Source of the DNA: Sabellastarte sp. h YS-2021
Lineage: Eukaryota > Annelida > Polychaeta > Sabellida > Sabellidae
Direction: 5' to 3'
DNA length: 64,000 bases
Assembly: GCA_964017235.1 (NCBI GenBank)
Contig: OZ024927.1
Coordinates: 47,745,293 to 47,809,292, forward strand
Below are positions 11,801-24,700 of this stretch, in pieces; position 1 is the first letter of the stretch, and every line of letters starts with the position of its first letter. A model generated the notes under the pieces. The model ran no database searches. It worked only from the letters and a program-made list of their open reading frames with translations, and was not told where the DNA came from. A program made the translations under genes and the position numbers.

Positions 11801-13665
11801 AAAAAAAATTGCCACAGAAAAATCAACACAGCTTACAAATCAAATTAAATCAAGTGAGAATTAATCTTTATTATTTTTATGCATAGTTAAGGCACCATAT
11901 TTTCCAATTAACCATAGTAATACCTTAAATAGACGTTCACACTCTTTTTCAGATTCTGGGTCTCCAGGTAAGTAGACACTAGTGTTACAGATATTGCCTG
12001 CCATAAGTGTCCCAGTTTGGTCAGCCACCTCCCTAGCCAGACATAAAGCTTCTATGTTCAGTTTCTCCACCTCTTCCTCACGATTTGCTACACGAAGTTT
12101 CTCACGATGTCCATAATACTGTAGATTAAAAATGTAACTATTTAATGCCTAAAATTCATTTGTTCTGGACTTGGTATTTTAATGCCTACACATTTGCCTT
12201 CTGGTCCCCAGGTCAGGGATTCCAGTTCTCGACAAGGCCTTAAGTGGGGACATGTAGAGTTAATTACTAATACCAGAAGTAGCAAGATCTTTCTAACACA
12301 TTTGTTTTGCTTTCCTTTACAGCTGATTTCCATGATGATATAAGCTACACATAATGCTGAAAATGACCATAAACTTGATAATGGTGATACTCCCCATTGC
12401 TCTGCTGTCGCCTATCTATATTACCTTTCTAACTTTTTGTTTGCAAAATTCTGTCGGAAAATTATAATGGGTGTTTTAGTGTACTTCATAAGCTTACAAT
12501 TCTACTTACATGTATAAGATAAATATACAGATTATATCTGGCAAACGTGTACTTTTTACCATTGTTATTTTGTTCACAAATGAACTTTACTCAGTTTTGA
12601 GAATATTGCAACACTGTTTTCCAACTTCTGTAATCACAATTTGCATGTAATGTGTACGTGGAAATCAAGTAGGTGAAAGATTTAACTTGGATTATTTTTT
12701 ATGTTTGTGTATGGTGCTAAATATTTTCATCCTACGTTAACCTACATGTTGAGGTCAAACATTATACTTCACTTTACAGTAAATAGATCTAATATTTTCC
12801 TTTATTTTGATGTGAATATGGTCCAGCTCTGGTGTCATGAAATATGATATCTGTTTGACAAAATAATAATAAAAAAGTTTTTGTCTCACAGTAAAAGCTT
12901 GCACCACATCACTGCCAGAATGTACAAACTCTTCATGCATGTTCTTCACCAGATGTGGGTGTTCTATGACAACTTCAGGGACAAAATGGCCAGCCTTGAG
13001 ATAGCCTCTCCTCTCAAACTCAAAAATGTAACCTTCTGCACATATCACATCTTCTCCATCTTGCAGCCGTTTTAGTAAACCTAAATACATGAATCTGTCT
13101 CAAGCACAATCCCCTATTTTCATCAAAAGTTGAGTGATTCTATAAAGCAAATGCCAGAGAACTAAACTCTGATCAAACATTCAGTTCAGCTGCTTTCATT
13201 CATTACAGAGCAGGGAATAAGGTCATGCTTAAAGAATTTATCATTGCCCAAGCATAGGCTTTTGAGGCCTCTCCCATTGGAGATTTTTCAGAATACACAG
13301 TATATATATATTGCACAGTATAAGGTATGTCCGTTTATTGCATGTCTAATAGTATACACCTCTGTGCTTAATCTTTAGAACTAATCTTTACTGTATGAAA
13401 AGGTGTTTTGAAAGTGGGGTAACGCCCTTTTGTATCAAATCAAATAATGTCTGAATAGTGGAAGACAAAAGAAAAAACTATGACCTAAAGCAATGATGAG
13501 TTATAAAAGTTTCTTTGATAAACCTCTGACCAATATACAATTTTGAACCTTGACAGATTTTCAATATAACTTATTATGAACATATGTATGAGCTCTTGAA
13601 ACAGTAGTAATAAAATGTAACAACAATATAATACTCAATAATATAATACCTTTGCAGGAAGCCAT
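8872..13665 (-). CDS. BHMT-like homocysteine S-methyltransferase, gene A (7 exons)
   Basis: Coding exons, 5' to 3': 13665-13650, 13080-12890, 12118-11924, 11103-10992, 9941-9763, 9646-9565, 9146-8872. All junctions use GT donors and AG acceptors, phases agree, and the product is 349 aa. Members of this family move a methyl group to homocysteine to make methionine, using a zinc ion in a TIM barrel. The zinc cysteines are Cys212 (GLNC) and Cys295-Cys296 (GVCCGN). Also seen are CAEGY (19-23), YYGHREKL (from 70), the IAE acidic residue Glu151, and PVPYRTT in exon 6. Compared with human BHMT as I recall it, Asp26 is Ala20, Trp44 is Phe38 and Tyr160 is Thr152, while Tyr77 is kept as Tyr71. Betaine as donor is therefore inferred from the family, not shown. 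It is the most compact of three tandem copies, with a 569 bp intron 1. Confidence 0.9.
13650..13665 (-). CDS. Exon 1 of gene A (16 nt)
   Basis: ATG plus four codons (M-A-S-C-K) and one base of a glycine codon are followed by a GTATT donor. It supplies exactly the phase needed by exon 2, which opens with two bases completing Gly6 and then LLKRL. Genes B and C have a 16 nt exon of the same form, which is the main reason to accept this start. Confidence 0.8.
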
Positions 13666-13727
13666 TTCACTTTGGAACATATAACAAAGTTGATCTAATG
13701 TCTGGGAAACACTCTTCAGTACACCAG

Positions 13728-13735
13728 TATATAAA
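13728..13735 (-). promoter_or_regulatory. Possible TATA box of gene A
   Basis: Minus-strand TTTATATA lies about 65 bases before the gene A start codon. The position is reasonable for a short 5' leader, but the local sequence is AT-rich and chance occurrence is easy. Confidence 0.3.
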
Positions 13736-14094
13736 GGTGTCTTTCAGGAAAATTTGCTGTTGTCTTCTGTCTTATTGTTTGAAGATTGATCTTGAGACAA
13801 ATCAGTTAATTAATATTTAGAATAAATCAAGTTTTTGTGTGACCATACTCCTTTTCCACAATAAAAAATATTCCCAGTGAAATTTTCTACGGAAAGAGAA
13901 TAACATTTGACGCAACTAGCTAGATAAGCTATGTACAAGATACAGTTTTCTTTTTTGATTACAGAGAAAGACCATTCTTTATTTCACTTATCACCCAACT
14001 CAGAAAGAAAACACAGATCTTGGTTCACACACTTTTAATGTGGCTGTTATCCTTTGCCTTGGACACAAAATTAAATTATTCAATCTAAAGCTTA

Positions 14095-15375
14095 TGGGAG
14101 TGTTCCACTGGGGCCGACCCTATAACTGACTCTAGGGTCAGGAATCATCGACAAAAATCAAGAAAAAAAGCACTTGAAATTTTTTTTGTCGAGTACACCT
14201 TTCCAACAGGACGTAGCACATCCCAGTTTGTCTGGAGCAAGATCCTGACTTGACTTGGAGAGGTCCTCAGTGGTCTAGTGGTTAGCAAGTTTGGCATCTA
14301 ATAACACAAGCTGTCAGCTCTGTGTAGTTTGAGTCCCACAAGTGGCAATGCTGAAAACCTGTCCCAATATGACCCTGGCTGTTGAACTGAACTTGAAACC
14401 CCAACTTTTACCTTTGATCAACCTAACTTGGGGTCAGGGTATTTTTCTCCACGACTAGAGGGGAAACTATAAGGACAAGCTAAAACCCCTTAAACAAGAA
14501 GCAGTATCATGTTACGACAAGCCACAGTGACAAACCGACAAGATGGAGCAGTGTCCCGCCCCACCACGACTAGACAGATTAATTTCTATAGTCAGAATTA
14601 CGAGGAGGCAGGATCAAGGTAACACTATATAAACCCCTTTTGGCTGCTATAACTCATCATTTATCCTATCCAAAGATGCCAGCTACACATCAGAGATTTT
14701 CTACAGAAACTTAGGGTCTTGTTTTTTTATTGGGTTAAATATTTAGAATTTTACTCTGATTTACGAACAAAAAGGAGACCTATGAATGTAGGACGATCTG
14801 ACTGGACATAGATCCCATAACCCACAAGCCGTGATTAAGTGAAATAAAACAGGTACTGTCCTATACAATAACCGGCTTGTCTGTATCTGTAACCGCCTTG
14901 TTTGTTTCATCTTATGTCTTGTCCTGCTGTGTTCCTGGCTTGTCCTGCTGTGATGAAACTGACTCTGTAACTAACGACTTGGAGAGTTTCCGTTTTGAGA
15001 GGTAGCAACCACGCTCACGACAGGCCGCTTTCCTTTCAAGTATAGTCAGTATTGTTCTATGGCTTGTTGTGGAGTGAGGCTGAGTGGTACTTGAATACGA
15101 CAGGGTTGCAAGTGTTTCCAGACAAGACAAGTGTTTCCAGGTAATGGCATAGGACAGGTCTGAAAGTGACAACAGGACATAGACAGACAAGACAAGACAG
15201 TTATCAGTTGGTGGAGCCACTGTTGGGATGAAAAGTTGGGGAGGGTAGGTGAAATATAAAACATGTTTGATATTTTGCTGACCCACAACCGACCCTAACC
15301 AACTATGTAAACATTGCACCCGATCCTCGAGAAATCCATAGTGACTGACAAGATGGCCCCAGTGGAACACCCCCA
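14095..15375. mobile_element. Harbinger-like non-autonomous element
   Basis: The ends are inverted repeats: left TGGGAGTGTTCCACTGGGGC, and right, reverse complemented, TGGGGGTGTTCCACTGGGGC. The trinucleotide TTA flanks both sides (14092-14094 and 15376-15378), which is the duplication expected for PIF/Harbinger insertions. The interior contains a TATATAAA near 14615 and subterminal sequence related to the larger element at 48193-51616 (shared CTTGTCTGGAA followed by CACTT). A long minus-strand open frame at 14912-15475 crosses the right end and has no family features, so I do not call it. A SINE sits inside the left half. Confidence 0.65.
14262..14412 (+). repeat. tRNA-headed SINE, family 1
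   Basis: The head resembles a tRNA: an A-box-like stretch TGGTCTAGTGGTTAGCAAG and a B-box-like GTTTGAGTCCC near 14328. The body has the common block CCTGTCCCAATATGACCCTG and ends ...AAACCCCAAC. The same block occurs at 15870, 32315 and, inverted, at 43140 and 16340. Confidence 0.6.
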
Positions 15376-15554
15376 TTACATAAACACAAAGATTGACTTT
15401 GGCCAATTTTAAATGCAAATATACCAGACTGCTAAAATGAGATGTGCTGTTCCCACAGGCTCTAGATGCTAACATTTAGTCAAATGTTCAATTCAAACAG
15501 TCGGAAATCTATAGGTCCCTGTATACAAATATATACCACATGTGCCAACCAGTT

Positions 15555-15662
15555 GGTAAAGATTCAGGACTGTAAACATCAGTAAGCAACTATCAAATTT
15601 GCCACATAAGGTCTGGGGTTTGAACCTCGGAGATGAGAGGCAAGTGTGTTGCCACACCATTG
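15555..15662 (-). repeat. SINE fragment, family 2, inverted
   Basis: Read on the minus strand this begins with a tRNA-like head (ATGGTGTGGCAACACACTTG, then a GAGGTTCAAACCCC B box) and continues into the body shared with the copies at 30478 and 44697. The tail is missing. Confidence 0.5.
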
Positions 15663-15839
15663 AGGCTCCCCTTAAAATCTGTAAAGGACATCAATAATTG
15701 AGATAAGTTATGAAAACAATTTCATGTACGAATACAAATTTTTCGCTCCAGCGGTGAAAAAAAGTTAAATACTGACACATAGGACATCAAATCCATACAT
15801 ACAGAACCTTCCTTCAAAGTCTTAAAAGATTAAAAATTG

Positions 15840-15940
15840 GGTCCACAGTGGCCTAGTGGACTCCCACAAGTGACAATGGCCAGGACCTGTCCCAATATCA
15901 CCCTGGCTGTTGAACAGGACGTAAAACCCCAATTTTGAAC
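15840..15940 (+). repeat. SINE family 1 copy with internal deletion
   Basis: GTCCACAGTGGCCTAGTGG joins directly to CTCCCACAAGTGACAATG, so the middle of the tRNA-like head is deleted. The body and the GGACGTAAAACCCCAA tail are intact. Confidence 0.55.
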
Positions 15941-16130
15941 TTTAAAAGATTAAAAAGTTACAATACAAAGTATCTTCTGTGAGGTACACTAGTACACAAG
16001 GAGTAGCAGCTTTCAGATAGATACCGTACCGGTCAGTACTTACGTCTATACTGATTCTGTGTTATGCATTGCAACTTTTCTGCTTTATTGTTTTGGGTGC
16101 ATTTGTTTAAATCTTTCTTTATGTTCATAG

Positions 16131-16258
16131 CTCCAAGTAATAAACAGATATTTGTGAAAGTTTTTATGTTGGTGGGACCGGACCAAAGAAAGAAGTGGTT
16201 AAGTTTTGGGAAAGATCTAGATCATGTTCTGAAAACAATAAATCCTGAATTTTCAAAG
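16131..16258 (+). CDS. Candidate plus-strand exon, unidentified protein
   Basis: A 128 nt stretch is bounded by an AG acceptor after a T-rich tract (ATGTTCATAG) and a GT donor (TTCAAAG then GTACC). Its open frame enters in phase 1, leaves in phase 0, and reads as an ordinary soluble protein segment (KQIFVKVFMLVGPDQ..., LDHVLKTINPEFSK). I do not recognise the family. It sits between genes A and B on the opposite strand. It could be an exon of an unplaced gene or a captured piece of one. Confidence 0.3.
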
Positions 16259-16334
16259 GTACCATTTTCAATATGTTTTCAATGTCTTTGGCTTTCTGGT
16301 TAACATTACTCCTAAATTAAATTACACCTGAGTC

Positions 16335-16400
16335 AAAGTCAAAGTTGGGGTTTTACGTCATATAAGAACAGGTCTTCAGCATTGCCAGTTGTGGGAAATT
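16335..16400 (-). repeat. Truncated SINE family 1, inverted
   Basis: AAAGTTGGGGTTTTACGTC followed by AGGTCTTCAGCATTGCCAG is the reverse complement of the family 1 tail and body. The head is absent. Confidence 0.5.
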
Positions 16401-17254
16401 ACACCTGAGAGTTCTTCTTTTGTTAAAAGTGTACAATATCTCTCATTAATGGGCAGTTATTCTGCTCTGCGATTTTCCCCATATACAGAAACTTGTTGAC
16501 ACATTTCCAAAGAAACCCCTTAACATTTACTTAAAATGATCATAAAACCCCAAAATACACACCACAAATATAGAAATGAAAAGTAATGATTTTTAAAATT
16601 ACAAGTTAAGGAAGGGTGTAATTTAAATAGGTTAATAGCCTTGAAAGTGTCCAATATTTGAAAATAATGGAGTGTTGAAAATAAAATATGGTGCATTATA
16701 AATTTACATATTTAGCCATGATCCCTATCTTAATGTGTTACATATGGTAAGTGCATATATTGAGTTATAGAAGGTTTAAATTGTTTCTAATGAAAAATAC
16801 TATGTTCATCATGAACAAGGCAATCAAATCATAAAGGGAATCGGGTTATAGGCGATAATTTTTTTTTCTATATTTTTAAATTTCTGGTTTGCTGGCCATA
16901 GACTGTTATATCTCAGAGCTACCCCCTACAGACAGGAGGGTTGTTGTCAGAATTGTTGGCAGCTTAAGTAAACTTAATGTACACAATAGAGTGGAACAAA
17001 GATTTATTCAACATGTTTGGCAACAGCTTCATACTCTGTATGAACATTGGACAGCACTGTAAATAGGGACTGAGGGTGAGTTTGTAACAACAATCCTCTG
17101 TACTTGGAGGGGCAACTTTATGAATGCTCTTTCTTTTAATATAAGCACCCATCTTTTAATATCTGCCTATTCATGTCAAGCTTCCGCATTTAGTATCTTG
17201 CCCTTATTTCACACCAACAACACCCAATCACTGACCCAGAATGTCTGTTCACCA
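16401..17254. other. Intergenic, nothing recognised
   Basis: AT-rich sequence between genes A and B with no frame, RNA gene or repeat that I could identify. Confidence 0.4.
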
Positions 17255-17853
17255 GGGCCTGTATTCACAAAGATTCTTATTCTTAGAATTAGTCTTATTC
17301 TTAGAATTTTTCTTAGAATTGTCATTTTTCTTAGAAAAATTCTAAGAATAAGAATTTTCCTATTCACAAAGATTCTTATTCTTAGAATTACGTTTATTCT
17401 TAGAATTTTTCAAAGAATGGTTTTTATTCTTAGAATTTTTCTAAGAATAAGAATTTTCTATTCACAAAGATTCTTATTCTTAGAATATTCTAAGAATTGA
17501 TTTAAATATAAGACTGGCACATAGCATGCTTAACTTAAGAAAAATTGTTGTTTTGGTGATTATTGTGAAGCAACTGATTGCAAATCGACATCCAGAAAAG
17601 AGTGTTACCTAGTATGTTGTCCATTGTGTGTACTGTAATAAAATGCAGCCTCTTTATATTATTTCAAAATTTTCAAAAGAAAAATTCTAAGAATTGCATA
17701 CATTTCCTTTTACTTCTATTTTTAGAATTATTCTTAGCTAAGAATTGTTTTGTGAAAAGGATTTTATTCTAAGAATAAGAAAATTTTTAGCACAGAATTT
17801 TTTTTAAACTTAAGTGTAATTCTACGAAAAATTCTAAGAATCTTTGTGAATAC
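17255..17853. mobile_element. Foldback MITE with TTCTTAGAATT units, copy 1
   Basis: The left end GGGCCTGTATTCACAAAGAT mirrors the right end ATTCTAAGAATCTTTGTGAA. Many copies of the near-palindrome ATTCTTAGAATT lie between the ends and the core. The core (ATAGCATGCTTAACTTAAGA, then AAATGCAGCCTCTTTATATT) is shared with copy 2 at 29087-29688. The right terminus is degraded (GAATACCC instead of GAATACAGGCCC) and no clear target duplication remains. It has no coding capacity. Confidence 0.75.
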
Positions 17854-18798
17854 CCATTGCTTTAGTTCATTTTTAGTTGGTAAAGTGTACTCAGTTTACC
17901 CCCATGTGTAGAAGATGTTGCATCGGCAAAAAAATTAGATACGGTCCCAAAAGGTAGTTGTAGAGTTTGAGGAAATCACTGCATAAAAGTTTATGAAAGT
18001 ACTGCATTGCTCACTGGCTAGTTGATGACACAGGGGTTGACTGTTTTGCAGACAGGGCAGTCAAAACAGAGGTTTATTGATTTTACTCATATGTAAACTA
18101 AGAGTATCATTTTTCAACTTTCAGTACATATAGCTGGAATATTATTTGGTGCATGCAATCTGTCTTGTAATGAGATGAACAGAATAATGTCTAAAATTAT
18201 GTATTAAACACCGGAATAGGTTGCCATTGTTTAGTAGTTTTATTGAAAAAAGAAAAAAACACAAAACTTTAGATTGACACATTATTTTTAAACTAGAAAT
18301 CGAATTAAATGAAACAATTCACAATTTAAAAAATATATTACATATGAATATACTTATATAATTGGCACACTCATATATGACAATCCTATTTCCTCATACT
18401 TCGAGAAAAAAGTATATTATACAAAGAAAAGAAATTATGTAAATAAATACAAAAAAAATGAACCTCAAGAAAATGAAATAGTAACAATAACCTCAAGAAA
18501 ATAAAAGATAAAAATATTATAAACAAAAACTGAAATTATGTGAAAAAACAATAAAAGTATTGCCTGACCTCAGCAATAAGATACTTTATTTTTAGTAAGA
18601 AAATATATAAACTAATGACAGATAAAGTACCAATCAAAATAATGTGTAACTTCTATTATAAGACAAAAAACGATATTTGTGGTCTAATTTGTACCACCAG
18701 AACACAATATATATACATTTTCTAACACTGCATAATACACCTTTTTCAATCATATATCCAAGTCCTTAATAACTATTCTACAATCTGCAACAAACATC
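17854..18798. other. Intergenic and 3' flank of gene B
   Basis: AT-rich with no gene recognised. A minus-strand AATAAA (18590-18585) lies about 210 bases past the gene B stop and could be its polyadenylation signal. Confidence 0.35.
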
Positions 18799-21700
18799 TC
18801 ATTTTACTTTCGGTCCATCTGTACTGAATGACCTTTGCCAGCCCTGTACATTGTCCTTGAAGTTCTGTCCCTGTATTTGAGACATATGTTGGGACATATC
18901 TGGGGAGTACTTGCTAGCAGGTGGCTGTCTACCTATTGCCTCAGCCATGGTCCTGATGTAGCCTGCTCTGTTGCCGCAGCACAGGCCTATAAACTTCACA
19001 CCCATCTTCTTCATTTCCTCTGTAAAAAGTTTGACGTGTTCTCTGGAACAAAGCCAAGAATCCAGCCCAACAGGGAAGGACTGCTTGCCTGAAGACAAAG
19101 TATTGGGAGACATATTAGACTGCACCTTTGTTTGATTGATTTGGGCTTAACATTATCTTGAACACATTGCATAGGTTATGGCATAATGCGATTATATACA
19201 GGGGTGTATGAAATTACTGCAGCACAGAAAATCACCAGTTGGCCAACATGCTGCACTGAAAATCACTGGGCATGGGCAAACAAGATAAAGATTGTAAACT
19301 GAATTGTGAAAGCCTGCTTTAATAGCTATTGTGTAAAAGTTCATTCTATATTTAGTTTAAATTGCAATTGTTTAAAATACAATTAAAGTTCTAGACTGAT
19401 TTGTGAATGATATAATGCTTAATATACTTGGTAAATTGTATGTATTTTATTGGAATAATTAGTACTTAGGCGGATGTATTGTTTAAACTTCAATCCTCAG
19501 GCTATGTTTCCATTTGTACTGGCATATGTCATATGAGATCCTATGTAACAGTATCGATTTATTGGAAATGTGTATGTGTACAGGTATTACGTACTATGTA
19601 GGCCTATGTCTACTTTTTCCCCAAAGGAGAGGTGAATTCATATTTGTACACCCAGTGACCTAGAATATTGCAGTAGTTATACACCATTTTGCATACACTG
19701 GGAGTCATTTTACCACTTGTACATAGTACCTGATACATTGTACACTAGTACAAATTGATTCATGGCCTTACCTGTCTTCTGGTCTTTGAGGTCTTGCATA
19801 CACTTTTCTTGCATGGTTGTTCGATAAGGGACAGGTAGACAAGCCAAGGGGCCCTGAAATATACCTCAAACTGTTTTATACAATAGATTATCAATAATTC
19901 ATGTTTTTAATTTCATATTTTGGGTCATTATTGTGATTTTATAATATATCATTTTATTGTTAGATAATATTAATTTTATGTGTAGTTTTGCTTGATCTAT
20001 GTTAATTGGATGTATTAGTTAACATCCACTTCGAGAAGTGACTTTAAGTTTTGTAAAAAAAATAAATATACATAATAAATATGCTGTTTATAATGATATT
20101 AATATAAGCCAAATTTATAAACCATTTGTAAAAGCAATAATATACAAAACAAGCAATACTTGAGGATACACAAACCCTGAGAAAAACACCAAAAATGCTG
20201 GATTTGTGATCTGAATCTTGACCCTCTGATGGGAGAACAGAGCCAGATGTAGACCCCACATGGAATAAAATTGTGTGCCAGATCCCATATATTTTTTATA
20301 GTTATGCCCATGGACAGACAAAAAAGGAGACCTGATTACAATATCCTAGTTTCTCATCTCGAGGGGTGAGGGTGATAAATATATACAACAATTGCAAATC
20401 ATAATAAACAAGGCTAAAAGCAAAAATTATTTTATGGAGCCAGTACAATTCTGTCTGTATGTTATTGTATTTATTGACCCATTCTCACACCAAGTTCCCA
20501 AGTGACTCAAGTATAAGTATGTGATATCAAATTAATTACATGAAATAAATACTGTTAACTTTATTCTCTTTTTAGGTTAGGTGATTACACTGACACCTGT
20601 AAAACTATAACTGTAGATGGTTCATTTGGATTATATAGGTCAATTATTCACCTTGCACTTTTCTTTGACCTCTTTCATTAGAGGTATTATGGAGTCTGGT
20701 CCCCGAAAACAGTTTAATCCCACAACATCTGCACCCATCTCCTCAAGTGTATGTAAAGAACTGGGGAAGTCAAAGCCATCAAATGTCTTGTCATCACTAC
20801 CAGAGGCCATGTTAAGCACACATGGTATGCCTTATGGAAATCAAGAAATGATGTTACATTGATCAATAAATAATAAATCAATACATAATAAATGATCAGT
20901 CACATAGAGGGTGCTAAACTCTACAAATTTGCTTATACATGCGCACATTTGTTGTGATAATTCTGACAAGAGATACCAAGAAAATTTTTTGAGGTACAAG
21001 AAACTTGTACAGAGAGTGTAGTTTGCAATAACACAATGTAACTAAGTAAATATTAAAAACCAGCAAAACACAACATAAACTAAAACATGTATTAATGAAG
21101 ATAATAAAAGACTTTTTCATGTTGAAATTATCATACCAGGAGCATATTTTTTGCAACACTGAAGAGCAAGTTTAGCTTCACCAAAGTACATGAAAGTCTC
21201 TGCAATAATGAGGTCAGCCTTGGCTTCTACTGCCCACTCAAGTTGCTCCTGTAAGTTTAATTGAATAATTTGATAAATATTCCATTGTGATTAAAAAAAA
21301 TGTTAATATGTCATTAATTTAGTGAATTAAGCTGATGAATTTGGATAATGGAAGATTTAAATTTATACTGAGGTCTCAGCAGCCAAGTAAGTAGTAAGTC
21401 CTGGCAATTAATCACTTACTTCTCCCCTTTATAGTCATGGGTTCGAATGCAGCTAATGGCCAAACGTGTGATTCATCAGGGCCTGCCATGATATATATTA
21501 AAGGGATTTAATGCCTCAAATTTTACTTTGAAATCTCTATTAATCTCTGATGTTGGAAGGTTTTCAGGGGTCTGAACCAAATGAACAGATGAGATACTTA
21601 ATTCAGGGTTTTGATAGATTGTCATAGTTTACAAGTGAGTTACACAGCGATTTAGTGTTTCACACAACCGAAATAATAAAACCACCATCATACAATTGCT

Positions 21701-24700
21701 TTACTGTTTGGTGAACCAATTTTCTGCCACATTTGGATAAGGTTTGTTTAGAAAATACTATGGGTAAATAAAATGTATATAATTTGACTTATATGACAGC
21801 ACTAAATTTGAAGAATAATAGCTGTAAAACGCGTATTTTACTGTTAACAGTATACTTACTTATTTTATACAGACCTAAATGGTTCACTGTTTTTTTGAAT
21901 GAATTTTAATACATTTGTCATAAACTACAGAATTTAGTATATTCCATTTGTCAGGGCTGATATATTGCTGACCTTAAACATCTGTTCACACATGGCCTCA
22001 GAACTTTTGTCCCCTGGTGTGTATACTGTAGTATTACAGATGTTTCCAGCCAGTAGTGTTCCGGTGCGGTCAGCAACTTCCTTTGCTATGCTAAGTGCCT
22101 GCTTGTTGAGTTTCTCCACATCACTTTCACGTCCAGCTATTTTGAGCTTTTGGCGATGGCCATAGTACTAGAGTAAGTAAGTAATGAGAAAAAACTTTTA
22201 TCTTTCATTTTCATTTTCTTAAAATCACATATCTGTCTATGAGAGAGATAAAAGTATAGTAGTTAAGACAGTCACTTTTCACCTCAGAGAGTGTAGGTTT
22301 GAATCTTGTTTCTGATAAAATTACTTACTAACCTATCGTGGTTTCAAGCAAAATCTTAAGCATCTGTCATACACTGATTCTCTACCACTTAGCATTCATA
22401 TTGTGACACTACTTATTAAACTTAATAATTATGTTTTCGAAACTAGAAGCAAGGTCGGCTGAAATAGATTGTAAGGTGAGAACATCCAACAATTTAACAT
22501 ACATGAACGGTCTTCGATGTTACTGTTATATAAACAACAGGTAATTAAATAATGCATATTTTCTTATAAATGAGTTTTAACAAAAGGAGCAGCACAATAT
22601 AGACAGTGTGGGCCGTTTCAATTATTCGATTTAAATTATTCTAACTCTTAAACCTTAATATATACATTTTATATTTGCTTTTGAGGTCTGAGGCTAATTC
22701 AGAATCCGTGTTTCTAAGTCATAGAGTATTGAATAAACATGTCATTGACCACAATAAATCAGTAATTCAGGAAGAATTTTTTCATACCTTAACAGACAAA
22801 AACCAAGTGCCATATTGATGTGAACCAGTCATAAATACATATCTACGAAAACCAGTGATTTATATATCATGCATTTTCTTAAATGGTTGACATCAAATAT
22901 CATCATTTGAAGTAACACGGTATTTAATTAGAAACAGACTCTCACAGTGTTTTATCAATGCATCTATGGAATTAAGGTCTATAGCACAGAATCAGTGTTC
23001 CTAAATCATAGAGCATTGGATCAACATGTCATTGACCACAGGGAGACTAGAACAACTAACTGGAATCAAGGAGTGAAGGTTCTACAGAATCAGTAGATTT
23101 CAAAACTTTGTTTGAAATAGGTCAGATATGTGACATTGTGAATTTTAAAAGTAGGTAAGATTCTAAAAGAAATTATAAACTGATAAAAGAAAAATGTAAA
23201 TAATCCCACTCACTGTAAAAGCTTGCACCACATCACTTCCACAGTGTACAAACTCTTCATGTATATTCTTTACCAGATGTGGGTGTTCTAACACCACTTC
23301 TGGGGCAAAGTGTCCTGCCTTCAGGTAACCCCTTCTCTCAAACTCAAACAGGTAGCCTTCTGCACAGATCACAAACTCTCCTGCTGCCAGACGTTCAAGA
23401 AAACCTGGACAATAAGAACAGTATTAAAAGTAACTGAACATTTGGGACAAGATTGTCATATTTATCAAAAGTAAACCTCAGTGAAGACAACAAATACTTA
23501 AGACATGCAGAAATGAAATGAAAAATATTTTTCACATGCTTGTAATATGTTTAAGGTAAAAATGTGTTTGGAATCTAATTCTAGAGTATATACAAATTAA
23601 GGTCATCAATTAGCACTCTATAATACATTTATTTTTGTTGCTAAATACTTATTACATTTTGAGTCTTCAAATCAACGTCAAAACCTTAGTCTGAATTGAT
23701 TTATATATAGATTATATCAGGTATACTCAGAACAAAAGCTAGCTAAGCCAGTAATGACTGAAGAAATTCATGTTAATAAACTTTGCCATACATGGCTACC
23801 ACTTATTGGTAATTTCATTTAGTTTAGCTTATTACATGTATATGTCACAGGCGAAATTAAAATCCAGCCAGATTTTAAATCCGCCTAGGCAAAATCAAAA
23901 TTGTAATCTCGCCCAGGCGAAATTGAAATTGTGATCTTGCCTAGGCCTAGACCAAATTAAAATTTTGAATTTGGCTAGGTGAGATTACAATTTTACAAGC
24001 TGATTTTATCAAATTTCAATCTCACCTAGGCAAGATCAAAATTTTAATTTGGTCTAGGCAAAATTAAAATTTTATTTGTGTTGTTTATGGTGGATTTCAA
24101 AATTTGATTTAGTTGAAATGTAAATTTATATAATGAAGTTAGTTAAACAATTATGCTTTATAAATGGGGTATTTGAAATAGACTCTGACTGAATTTTACA
24201 CATTTAATGAGGCATTGGTGGACTTTAAAAACTTGAATTTGTCTCAAGGTAAGTTTATATCCTATGGTCAGTTAAATAGGGTTTTTACTCGGTTAATGTG
24301 AAACTGATTTAGCAATGTTATCATTTTAATCAATGTGTTTAAAGTCAATGATGTAATTTGAACAAGTTTCTTTATTTATTTTTATTCATCCATTCATTAG
24401 TACTATTAATTCAAGAACAATTAACTGTTAGCTTTGTTTCAATCCTCCCCCATATCTTGGCCCACCACATTGACAGCTGGGCACAGTAATTACAATTGCC
24501 AGTGGTCTACTGCACATGTATTACATAATAGGCCACCTGTAATAGGGTAGCCTCTTATTTTTATATGATAGTCTTTGAAATATGCTCTGGAGTGAGTAAG
24601 AAGCATTTACGTTTAATCTTCAAAGATTTCTGTGAGGTGCACTTGCTCTTTTATTTTTACGCAGGAGCCATTCAGTAGCTTTTATCTATAATCTTCAAAG

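Noticed and set aside
14262..14335. tRNA-like A and B boxes here and at 30478, 43110 and 44697
   Set aside because: No complete cloverleaf with an acceptor stem could be drawn. These are SINE heads, not tRNA genes.
14912..15475. 187-codon minus-strand open frame
   Set aside because: It crosses the terminal inverted repeat of the Harbinger-like element, has low-complexity composition and no family motif.
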